Of a DNA stretch of 28,306 bases, positions 7,724 to 14,138 are shown one piece after another. The stretch is from Streptococcus parasanguinis (lineage in GTDB: Bacteria; Bacillota; Bacilli; Lactobacillales; Streptococcaceae). Position 1 is the first letter of the stretch; every line of letters begins with the position of its first letter. The position numbers and the translations under genes are program-made. The DNA lies in the NCBI GenBank assembly GCA_018377375.1, contig JAGZZN010000023.1:1-28306 (forward strand), given 5' to 3'. The notes under the pieces were generated by a model that saw only the letters and a list, made by a program, of their open reading frames with translations, was not told where the DNA came from and did no database searches.

Positions 7724-9457
7724 TTAGTCTACGTTCACGTATTCTTTTGAAAGTTCAAGAACTTCTTCCATTGTTGAACATTCAGTCAGAGCACGGTTAG
7801 CGTATTCTTGCATTTTAGCTGTGTCGAGTTTCTTCATCAAGCTACGTGTACGAAGGACAGATGTCGCTGACATAGAGAACTCATCCAAGCCCATTCCGAC
7901 AAGAAGTGGAACAGCAGTTTGGTCACCGGCCATTTCACCACACATACCTGCCCATTTGCCTTCAGCGTGAGCCGCTTTGATCACGTTGTTGATCAAACGA
8001 AGGATTGATGGGTTATATGGTTGGTAAAGGTATGAAACTTGTTCGTTCATACGGTCAGCAGCCATTGTGTATTGGATCAAGTCATTTGTACCGATTGAGA
8101 AGAAATCAACTTCTTTAGCAAATTGATCCGCAAGCATAGCTGCAGCTGGGATTTCAATCATGATCCCTACTTGGATATCGTCTGCAACAGCAACACCTTC
8201 CGCAAGCAATTTAGCTTTTTCTTCTTCAAGAATACCTTTAGCTGTACGGAACTCAGTCAACAAAGCAACCATTGGGAACATGATCCGCAATTTACCGTGA
8301 ACAGATGCACGAAGCAAGGCACGCAATTGTGTACGGAACATTTGGTTACCAGTTTCAGAGATAGAAATACGCAAAGCACGGAAACCTAAGAATGGGTTCA
8401 TTTCTTTAGGAAGGTCGAAGTAAGGAAGTTCTTTATCCCCACCGATATCCATTGTACGAACAACCACAGGTTTACCATTCATACCTTCAAGAACTGCTTT
8501 GTAGGCTTCGTATTGGTCATCTTCTGTTGGGAAGTCTTGAGAATCCATGTACAAGAATTCTGTACGATAGAGACCAACAGCTTCTGCACCATTATCGTTT
8601 ACACCTTCAACGTCTTTAGGTGTACCGATGTTAGCAGCCAACTCGAAGTGTTTTCCATCAGCAGTCACTGTTTTCGCATCTTTAAGGAGAGCCCATTCAG
8701 CTTTTTGTTTGGCATAAGCTTCACCAGCTGCTTTGAACTCTGCGACTTGTTCTTCAGTAGGGTTGATTACTACTTCACCAGTGATTCCTGAAACAGCCAA
8801 AACATCGCCATCTTTGACAAGCTCAGTGATGTTATTTGTACCAAGAACAGCTGCGATTTCAAGTGTACGAGCCATGATAGCTGAGTGACTGGTACGTCCA
8901 CCGATATTCGTAACAAAAGCTTTTACATACTTTTTGTTCAACTGTGCTGTATCAGATGGAGTCAAGTCATGCGCAACCACGATTGCTTCTTCATTGATAG
9001 AAGCAGGGTTTGGCAATTTTTTACCAAGCAAGTTGGCAAGGACACGTTTGGTAACGTCACGAATATCTGCTGCACGTTCTTGCATGTAAGGATTGTCTTC
9101 CATTCCTTCAAAGATCGCAATGAACATGTCAGTGACTTCTTTCAAGCCAGCTTCTGCATTAATTTTTTTCGTACGAATTGTTTCTTTGATCTGACCAATC
9201 ATTTCAGGGTCAGCAAGAACCATCATATGCGCATCAAAAACTTGCGCTGCTTCTTCACCAAGGCTTGCTACTGCATTCTCCCGAATAAGAGAAAGCTCGT
9301 TTTGTGAAGCTTCAAGAGCTGCATCCAAACGAGCTTCTTCTGCACTTGTATCTTCGACTGAAACAGTCTCAAATGATAAGTCTGGTTGAATGAGCAAATA
9401 TGCCTTAGCAACGGCAACACCGTCAGATGCTGCAATTCCTTTTAGCATTTTTGTCAT
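7724..9457 (-). CDS. ptsI: PTS enzyme I (phosphoenolpyruvate-protein phosphotransferase)
   Basis: The 577-residue enzyme takes phosphate from PEP onto a histidine and passes it to HPr, starting all PTS sugar uptake. The phospho-histidine is H191 in GGRTSHSAIMAR; the PEP-binding barrel is C-terminal and includes the GMCGEMAGD signature with the catalytic cysteine. It starts four bases after ptsH with AAGGA inside the end of ptsH, a conserved operon pair. A second in-frame ATG (Met4, MLKGIAASDG) is possible but the longer start agrees with streptococcal relatives as I know them. Confidence 0.96.
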   Translation of the reverse strand: MTKMLKGIAASDGVAVAKAYLLIQPDLSFETVSVEDTSAEEARLDAALEASQNELSLIRENAVASLGEEAAQVFDAHMMVLADPEMIGQIKETIRTKKINAEAGLKEVTDMFIAIFEGMEDNPYMQERAADIRDVTKRVLANLLGKKLPNPASINEEAIVVAHDLTPSDTAQLNKKYVKAFVTNIGGRTSHSAIMARTLEIAAVLGTNNITELVKDGDVLAVSGITGEVVINPTEEQVAEFKAAGEAYAKQKAEWALLKDAKTVTADGKHFELAANIGTPKDVEGVNDNGAEAVGLYRTEFLYMDSQDFPTEDDQYEAYKAVLEGMNGKPVVVRTMDIGGDKELPYFDLPKEMNPFLGFRALRISISETGNQMFRTQLRALLRASVHGKLRIMFPMVALLTEFRTAKGILEEEKAKLLAEGVAVADDIQVGIMIEIPAAAMLADQFAKEVDFFSIGTNDLIQYTMAADRMNEQVSYLYQPYNPSILRLINNVIKAAHAEGKWAGMCGEMAGDQTAVPLLVGMGLDEFSMSATSVLRTRSLMKKLDTAKMQEYANRALTECSTMEEVLELSKEYVNVD

Positions 9458-9461
9458 ATTT

Positions 9462-9725
9462 TTAAGCCAATCCTTCTTTAGTCATTGTTTCTGAGATAGC
9501 TGCGATAGCATCATCAGCGTCAGCACCTTCTGCAGAGATTACAACGTCTGCTCCTTGACCAACACCAAGGCTCATAACACCCATGATTGATTTCAAGTTA
9601 ACTGATTTACCTTTGTATTCAAGAGTAATATCTGAAGCAAATTTGCTAGCAGTTTGAACCAACAAAGTTGCTGGACGTGCGTGGATACCTGTTTCTGCCA
9701 CGATGTGGAAATCTTTAGAAGCCAT
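9462..9725 (-). CDS. ptsH: PTS phosphocarrier protein HPr
   Basis: The 87-residue product is full-length HPr. H15 in ETGIHARPAT receives phosphate from enzyme I, and S46 in LKSIMGVMSLG is the HPr kinase/phosphorylase target. HPr-Ser46-P is the corepressor of CcpA, which links this gene to the cre site ahead of glgB. AAGGAGAG lies ahead of the ATG at 9725. Confidence 0.97.
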   Translation of the reverse strand: MASKDFHIVAETGIHARPATLLVQTASKFASDITLEYKGKSVNLKSIMGVMSLGVGQGADVVISAEGADADDAIAAISETMTKEGLA

Positions 9726-9788
9726 AGTTTGACTCTCCTTTTTAAAAATAGTTTTTGAGTTACCTTTTGATAACCCTTACAATTTGGT

Positions 9789-9817
9789 ATTATATCATCT
9801 TTTGAAATTTTTTTCAA
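9789..9817 (-). promoter_or_regulatory. ptsH promoter
   Basis: Minus strand TTGAAA (9817-9812), 17-base spacer, perfect TATAAT (9794-9789). The leader is about 55 bases and contains a 6-bp hairpin (GTTATC-AAAA-GGTAAC). Confidence 0.85.
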
Positions 9818-9861
9818 GATTTTTATCACTGACTTACAGAAAAAGACTGCGAAAAATCCCA

Positions 9862-10068
9862 ATTTAGATACATTTTAAGAAGCACTTGAAGAACAGAGGA
9901 AATATCTTTTCAATTTTCTACTATATTATAAGTAACATTTTCCTCCGCTTTCAATGAAAAGAAGCTCTTGAACCACAGGATATTGATTCACCAAAAAATT
10001 ATAACTAATTAAAGATGCTTTAAAGCCTATTCCTATCCCATTTCTTCGATTTTCACACTTTTCACTCA
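9862..10068. other. Gap between divergent ptsH and nrdH, no gene seen
   Basis: AT-rich sequence with the possible distal ptsH promoter and a 10-bp palindrome (GCTTTAAAGC, 10017-10026). No coding potential was recognised. Confidence 0.5.
9925..9954 (-). promoter_or_regulatory. Possible distal promoter upstream of ptsH
   Basis: Minus strand TTGAAA (9954-9949), an 18-base spacer and TATAAT (9930-9925). It would give ptsH an alternative leader of about 190 bases or drive a short RNA; there is no open reading frame in this leader that I trust. Confidence 0.35.
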
Positions 10069-10084
10069 CCACAATATATTGTGC
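10069..10084 (+). promoter_or_regulatory. NrdR box 1
   Basis: CCACAATATATTGTGC matches the NrdR-box consensus (acaCwAtATaTwGtgt) at its conserved core and is a near-perfect palindrome. It lies about 50 bases ahead of the nrdH -35 hexamer. Confidence 0.82.
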
Positions 10085-10109
10085 TTTGAAAACTCCATTT
10101 CATATCTTT

Positions 10110-10125
10110 GCACAATATTTAGTTT
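10110..10125 (+). promoter_or_regulatory. NrdR box 2
   Basis: GCACAATATTTAGTTT matches the NrdR core (CwATATnTwG) with a weaker right arm. It starts 41 bp after box 1, about four helical turns, and ends seven bases before the -35. Paired boxes on one DNA face are typical of NrdR control. Confidence 0.75.
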
Positions 10126-10132
10126 TATTTTG

Positions 10133-10161
10133 TTGACAAGTTGCTGGATTTTGTTTATACT
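10133..10161 (+). promoter_or_regulatory. nrdH promoter
   Basis: Perfect TTGACA (10133-10138), 17-base spacer, TATACT (10156-10161). AGGAGA follows at about 10184. Confidence 0.9.
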
Positions 10162-10200
10162 GTTTACAGATTTATATTTCGATAGGAGAACGGAAAAGAA

Positions 10201-10419
10201 ATGGTAACCATTTATTCAAAAAATAATTGTGTTCAATGCAAAATGACCAAGCGATTCCTCGATAGCAATCATGTGGAATACCGCGAAATTAACTTAGATG
10301 AACAGCCAGAATTTGTAGAGCATGTTAAGAACCTTGGCTTCAATGCTGCTCCAGTAATTCAAACACCGGATGAAGTATTTTCTGGTTTTCAACCAGCTAA
10401 GTTGAAGAAACTTTCTTAA
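10201..10419 (+). CDS. nrdH: Glutaredoxin-like NrdH redoxin
   Basis: The 72-residue protein has the NrdH active site CVQC (C10, C13) near the N-terminus and a cis-proline AAPVI segment. It is the electron donor for class Ib ribonucleotide reductase, re-reducing the C-terminal cysteines of NrdE, and is itself reduced by thioredoxin reductase. It is first in the nrd cluster, behind NrdR boxes and a strong promoter. The usual partner nrdI (flavodoxin) is not in this window. Confidence 0.94.
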   Translation: MVTIYSKNNCVQCKMTKRFLDSNHVEYREINLDEQPEFVEHVKNLGFNAAPVIQTPDEVFSGFQPAKLKKLS

Positions 10420-10445
10420 TAAACACAGTATTTTGCTTAAATAGG

Positions 10446-10478
10446 GTCTAGCGTTAGCAACCTAACACTAGACTTTTT
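10446..10478 (+). terminator. Hairpin terminator or attenuator between nrdH and nrdE
   Basis: GTCTAG-c-GTTAG pairs with CTAAC-a-CTAGAC around a four-base loop (10458-10461), with one mismatch, followed by TTTTT. A second small hairpin (10489-10504) precedes TTTTTT at about 10509. No separate nrdE promoter was found, so it probably lowers nrdE relative to nrdH and does not fully stop transcription. Confidence 0.65.
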
Positions 10479-10532
10479 ACTTGTAAAGAGAGGACTTCTC
10501 CTCTTCATTTTTTGAACTAGAAAAGGATTATT

Positions 10533-12692
10533 ATGGGATTAAAATCTCTTGAAGATGTGACGTATTTTCGTCTTAACAATGAAATCAACCGTCCAGTAAA
10601 CGGCCAAATCATGCTTCATAAGGATAAAGAAGCTTTGGATGCATTCTTTAAAGAAAATGTTGTACCAAATACTAAAGCCTTTGACTCGATTACAGACAAG
10701 ATTCAGTACCTTCTCGAGCACAATTACATTGAGAGAGCTTTTATCGAGAAATACCGTCCTGAATTTTTAGAGGAATTGGCCCAATTTATCAAAGACCAAA
10801 ACTTCCAATTCAAGTCCTTCATGGCGGCCTACAAATTCTATAACCAATACGCTTTGAAAACAAATGATGGAGAATACTATCTTGAAAGCATGGAAGACCG
10901 TGTCTTCTTCAATGCTCTCTATTTTGCAGATGGAAATGAAGCTATCGCGCGAGACATCGCAAACGAAATTATCCACCAACGCTACCAACCAGCTACTCCT
11001 TCTTTCTTAAATTCTGGTCGTGCCCGCCGTGGAGAATTGGTTTCATGTTTCTTGATCCAAGTAACTGATGATATGAATGCGATCGGACGTTCCATCAACT
11101 CTGCCCTTCAACTTTCACGTATCGGTGGTGGGGTTGGGATTTCCCTCAGCAACCTTCGTGAAGCTGGAGCACCAATCAAAGGGTATGAAGGAGCCGCTTC
11201 TGGGGTCGTACCTGTTATGAAACTCTTCGAAGATAGCTTCTCTTACTCTAACCAATTGGGACAACGCCAAGGGGCTGGGGTGGTTTACCTCAATGTCTTT
11301 CACCCAGACATCATCGCCTTCCTTTCTACTAAGAAAGAAAATGCTGATGAAAAGGTTCGGGTTAAGACTCTCTCACTTGGGGTCGTCGTGCCAGACAAAT
11401 TCTATGAGTTGGCTCGTAAGAATGAGGAAATGTACCTCTTCAGCCCTTACTCTGTGGAACGTGAATACGGAGTGCCATTCAACTACATCGACATCACTGA
11501 AAAATACGATGAGTTGGTTGCTAATCCAAACATCCGCAAGACAAAAATTAAGGCACGTGATTTGGAAACTGAAATTTCTAAATTGCAACAAGAATCTGGC
11601 TACCCATATGTAGTCAACATCGATACTGCTAACCGGGCAAACCCTGTTGATGGAAAAATCATCATGAGTAACTTGTGTTCAGAGATCCTCCAAGTTCAAG
11701 AACCAAGCTTGATCAACGATGCCCAAGAATTTGTCCAAATGGGAACAGACGTCTCATGTAACCTTGGTTCAACCAACGTAGTTAACATGATGACTTCACC
11801 TGATTTTGGACGTTCGATTCGTGCCATGGTTCGTGCTTTGACCTTCGTTACAGATAGCTCTCATATCGTGGCCGTTCCAACTATCGACCACGGAAATAAA
11901 CTGGCGCATTCGTTTGGACTTGGAGCAATGGGACTTCACAGCTACCTTGCGCAACAATTAATTGAATACGGATCACCTGAGTCTGTTGAGTTTACAAGTA
12001 TCTACTTCATGCTCATGAACTACTGGACTCTCGTAGAATCAAACAACATCGCTCGCGAACGTGGTGTTACCTTCCACAACTTCGAAAAATCAGACTATGC
12101 CAACGGTACTTACTTTGATAAGTACACGACTGGAGAATTTGTACCAAAATCTGATCGCGTCAAAGAACTCTTTAAAGATATCTTTATCCCAAGTGCAGAG
12201 GATTGGGCAGAACTGCGTGCTAAAGTTCAAGCAGATGGTCTTTACCACCAAAACCGCCTAGCTGTCGCACCAAATGGATCTATCAGCTACATCAATGACG
12301 TATCTGCTTCTATCCACCCAATTACACAACGGATTGAAGAACGTCAAGAGAAGAAAATCGGTAAGATCTACTACCCTGCAGCAGGATTGTCAACGGAAAC
12401 GATTCCTTACTACACTTCTGCCTACGACATGGATATGCGAAAAGTCATCGATGTCTATGCTGCGGCTACTGAGCATGTAGACCAAGGACTTTCACTCACT
12501 CTCTTCATGCGCAGTGATATTCCAAAGGGTCTTTACGAATGGAAAACTGAAAACAAACAAACCACACGTGACTTGTCTATCCTTCGGAACTACGCCTTTA
12601 ACAAGGGTATCAAGTCTATCTACTACGTCCGTACTTTTACAGATGATGGTGGAGAAGTTGGCGCCAACCAATGTGAAAGCTGTGTCATCTAA
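10533..12692 (+). CDS. nrdE: Class Ib ribonucleoside-diphosphate reductase, alpha subunit
   Basis: The 719-residue catalytic subunit reduces NDPs to dNDPs. Active-site residues map to C172 (VSCFL), C382 and E384 (NLCSEI) and C409 (DVSCNLG); the C-terminal shuttle pair is C714/C717 in QCESCVI, reduced by NrdH. It lacks the ATP-cone of NrdA, as expected for NrdE. AAAAGGATT precedes the ATG. It follows nrdH after 113 bases with an intervening attenuator-like hairpin and is followed by its own terminator. Confidence 0.96.
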   Translation: MGLKSLEDVTYFRLNNEINRPVNGQIMLHKDKEALDAFFKENVVPNTKAFDSITDKIQYLLEHNYIERAFIEKYRPEFLEELAQFIKDQNFQFKSFMAAYKFYNQYALKTNDGEYYLESMEDRVFFNALYFADGNEAIARDIANEIIHQRYQPATPSFLNSGRARRGELVSCFLIQVTDDMNAIGRSINSALQLSRIGGGVGISLSNLREAGAPIKGYEGAASGVVPVMKLFEDSFSYSNQLGQRQGAGVVYLNVFHPDIIAFLSTKKENADEKVRVKTLSLGVVVPDKFYELARKNEEMYLFSPYSVEREYGVPFNYIDITEKYDELVANPNIRKTKIKARDLETEISKLQQESGYPYVVNIDTANRANPVDGKIIMSNLCSEILQVQEPSLINDAQEFVQMGTDVSCNLGSTNVVNMMTSPDFGRSIRAMVRALTFVTDSSHIVAVPTIDHGNKLAHSFGLGAMGLHSYLAQQLIEYGSPESVEFTSIYFMLMNYWTLVESNNIARERGVTFHNFEKSDYANGTYFDKYTTGEFVPKSDRVKELFKDIFIPSAEDWAELRAKVQADGLYHQNRLAVAPNGSISYINDVSASIHPITQRIEERQEKKIGKIYYPAAGLSTETIPYYTSAYDMDMRKVIDVYAAATEHVDQGLSLTLFMRSDIPKGLYEWKTENKQTTRDLSILRNYAFNKGIKSIYYVRTFTDDGGEVGANQCESCVI

Positions 12693-12714
12693 TCCGCTAT
12701 CCTAGATAGCTATC

Positions 12715-12737
12715 AAAAGTCGGTTCGCCGACTTTTT
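12715..12737 (+). terminator. Terminator between nrdE and nrdF
   Basis: AAAGTCGG and CCGACTTT form an 8-bp stem with a TTCG tetraloop (12724-12727) and a T run. Its quality suggests that most transcripts end after nrdE. Confidence 0.85.
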
Positions 12738-12758
12738 GTGCGGTATTCTATCAATTTA

Positions 12759-12767
12759 TGGTAGAAT
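12759..12767 (+). promoter_or_regulatory. Extended -10 promoter for nrdF
   Basis: TGGTAGAAT is an extended -10 (TG-N-TAGAAT). No good -35 lies at the standard spacing; TTGTGC is 20 bases upstream. An inverted repeat (ATTCTA, 11 bases, TAGAAT; 12745-12767) overlaps it and could be an operator. It lacks an NrdR box. Confidence 0.5.
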
Positions 12768-12805
12768 AGTAACGATTGAATGAATAGAAAAAGAAAGTGA
12801 TGCAA

Positions 12806-13765
12806 ATGGAAACATACTACAAAGCCATTAACTGGAATGCGATCGAAGATGTCATCGATAAATCGACCTGGGAAAAACTGACAGAGCAATTCTGGTTGGA
12901 TACACGTATCCCTTTGTCAAACGACTTGGATGACTGGAGAAAGTTGTCGAATAAAGAAAAAGACCTAGTGGGTAAAGTCTTTGGGGGATTAACCCTTCTA
13001 GATACCATGCAATCTGAAACAGGTGTTCAGGCTCTTCGTGCGGATATTCGTACTCCCCATGAAGAAGCTGTCTTTAACAACATCCAATTTATGGAATCAG
13101 TCCATGCTAAGTCATACTCTTCTATCTTTTCTACTTTGAATACCAAGTCAGAAATCGAAGAGATTTTCGAATGGACCAACACCAATCCTTTCCTTCAAAG
13201 GAAGGCAGAAATCATCAACGAAATCTACCTCAATGGGACCCCTCTTGAAAAGAAAGTAGCCAGCGTTTTCCTTGAAACCTTCCTCTTCTACTCTGGTTTC
13301 TTCACACCTCTCTACTATCTTGGAAACAACAAATTGGCCAACGTAGCTGAAATCATCAAGTTGATCATTCGGGACGAATCAGTTCACGGAACCTATATCG
13401 GCTACAAGTTCCAACTTGGATTTAACGAATTACCAGAAGAAGAACAAGAAAAACTCAAAGAGTGGATGTATGATCTTCTCTACACCCTCTATGAAAACGA
13501 AGAAGGCTACACAGAGAGCCTCTATGACGGTGTGGGCTGGACTGAGGAAGTCAAGACCTTCCTTCGCTACAACGCCAATAAAGCCCTCATGAACTTGGGA
13601 CAAGATCCGCTTTTCCCAGACTCAGCAGATGACGTTAACCCAATCGTCATGAACGGAATCTCAACCGGTACCTCTAACCACGACTTCTTCTCTCAAGTCG
13701 GAAATGGTTACCTTCTCGGTGAAGTAGAAGCCATGCAGGATGACGATTACAATTACGGACTATAA
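12806..13765 (+). CDS. nrdF: Class Ib ribonucleoside-diphosphate reductase, beta subunit
   Basis: The 319-residue product (METYYKAINW start) holds the dimetal-tyrosyl radical cofactor that activates NrdE. Ligands are D66, E97, H100, E157, E191 and H194, with radical Y104 in HAKSYSSIF, all present. In-frame GTG (12797) and ATG (12800) lie just upstream, but the weak SD GAAAGTG fits the ATG at 12806 best. The metal is probably manganese loaded by NrdI, as known for this class. It is separated from nrdE by a terminator and its own promoter, which is unusual for partners needed in equal amounts. Confidence 0.95.
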   Translation: METYYKAINWNAIEDVIDKSTWEKLTEQFWLDTRIPLSNDLDDWRKLSNKEKDLVGKVFGGLTLLDTMQSETGVQALRADIRTPHEEAVFNNIQFMESVHAKSYSSIFSTLNTKSEIEEIFEWTNTNPFLQRKAEIINEIYLNGTPLEKKVASVFLETFLFYSGFFTPLYYLGNNKLANVAEIIKLIIRDESVHGTYIGYKFQLGFNELPEEEQEKLKEWMYDLLYTLYENEEGYTESLYDGVGWTEEVKTFLRYNANKALMNLGQDPLFPDSADDVNPIVMNGISTGTSNHDFFSQVGNGYLLGEVEAMQDDDYNYGL

Positions 13766-13768
13766 GAC

Positions 13769-13796
13769 AAAAACCTTTCCAGACGGAAAGGTTTTT
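13769..13796 (+). terminator. nrdF terminator
   Basis: A 10-bp perfect stem (13771-13780 with 13785-13794), AGAC loop and TTTTT tail directly follow nrdF. An identical 26-base copy occurs at 14035-14060. Confidence 0.92.
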
Positions 13797-13863
13797 AAAT
13801 ATAGACAACCTATTGTTTTACATAAAACAGATAGATGATTTTCAAAAAATGACTTTTATTTTT

Positions 13864-14029
13864 TGAAGATTAAAAACTTTCCGCCGTGAGAAAAGTGCTA
13901 GAAACAATCATGTTTCTAGCACTCGGGAGTTTTGGAACCTTAGGTCCAAAACTAAGTCATGGAACTTCTTTGAAGTTCGCTGACGTCCGTTCTCACCTAA
14001 GGAAAATTTTTTAGAAGACTTTATCTTCA
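13864..14029. other. Multi-hairpin structured element between nrdF and alaS
   Basis: An outer discontinuous stem pairs TGAAGA (13864) with TCTTCA (14024), AAAAA-c-TTTCC (13872-13882) with GGAAA-a-TTTTT (14001-14011), and GTGAGAA (13886) with TTCTCAC (13990). Inside are three hairpins: a perfect 11-bp stem with six-base loop (13895-13922), a 9-bp stem (13928-13953), and a 7-bp stem with TTT loop (13962-13978). No coding potential was recognised. It may be an intergenic repeat (BOX- or MITE-like) or a structured RNA; I do not recognise its family. Confidence 0.6.
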
Positions 14030-14034
14030 ATCTG

Positions 14035-14062
14035 AAACCTTTCCAGACGGAAAGGTTTTTTT
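14035..14062 (+). terminator. Second identical copy of the nrdF terminator
   Basis: The 26 bases at 14035-14060 repeat those at 13771-13796 exactly, with a longer T run. It would end any plus-strand transcript that crosses the structured element. Confidence 0.85.
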
Positions 14063-14097
14063 GTTGCAATTTTTTTCTAATTGGATCTGCTCCTTTT

Positions 14098-14130
14098 TTG
14101 AAAAAAGAGGTTGGACAAACATCCAACCTC
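14098..14130 (-). terminator. alaS terminator
   Basis: GAGGTTGGA and TCCAACCTC (9 bp) around a six-base loop follow the alaS stop, with six T on the minus strand (14106-14101). Confidence 0.9.
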
Positions 14131-14138
14131 TCCGATTA

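Noticed and set aside
9593..9862. 89-codon minus-strand frame overlapping ptsH
   Set aside because: It is out of frame with ptsH, covers the ptsH promoter and lacks an SD at its start.
13908..14126. 72-codon minus-strand open frame in the nrdF-alaS gap
   Set aside because: It crosses the alaS terminator and the structured element, has no SD and no recognisable protein pattern.
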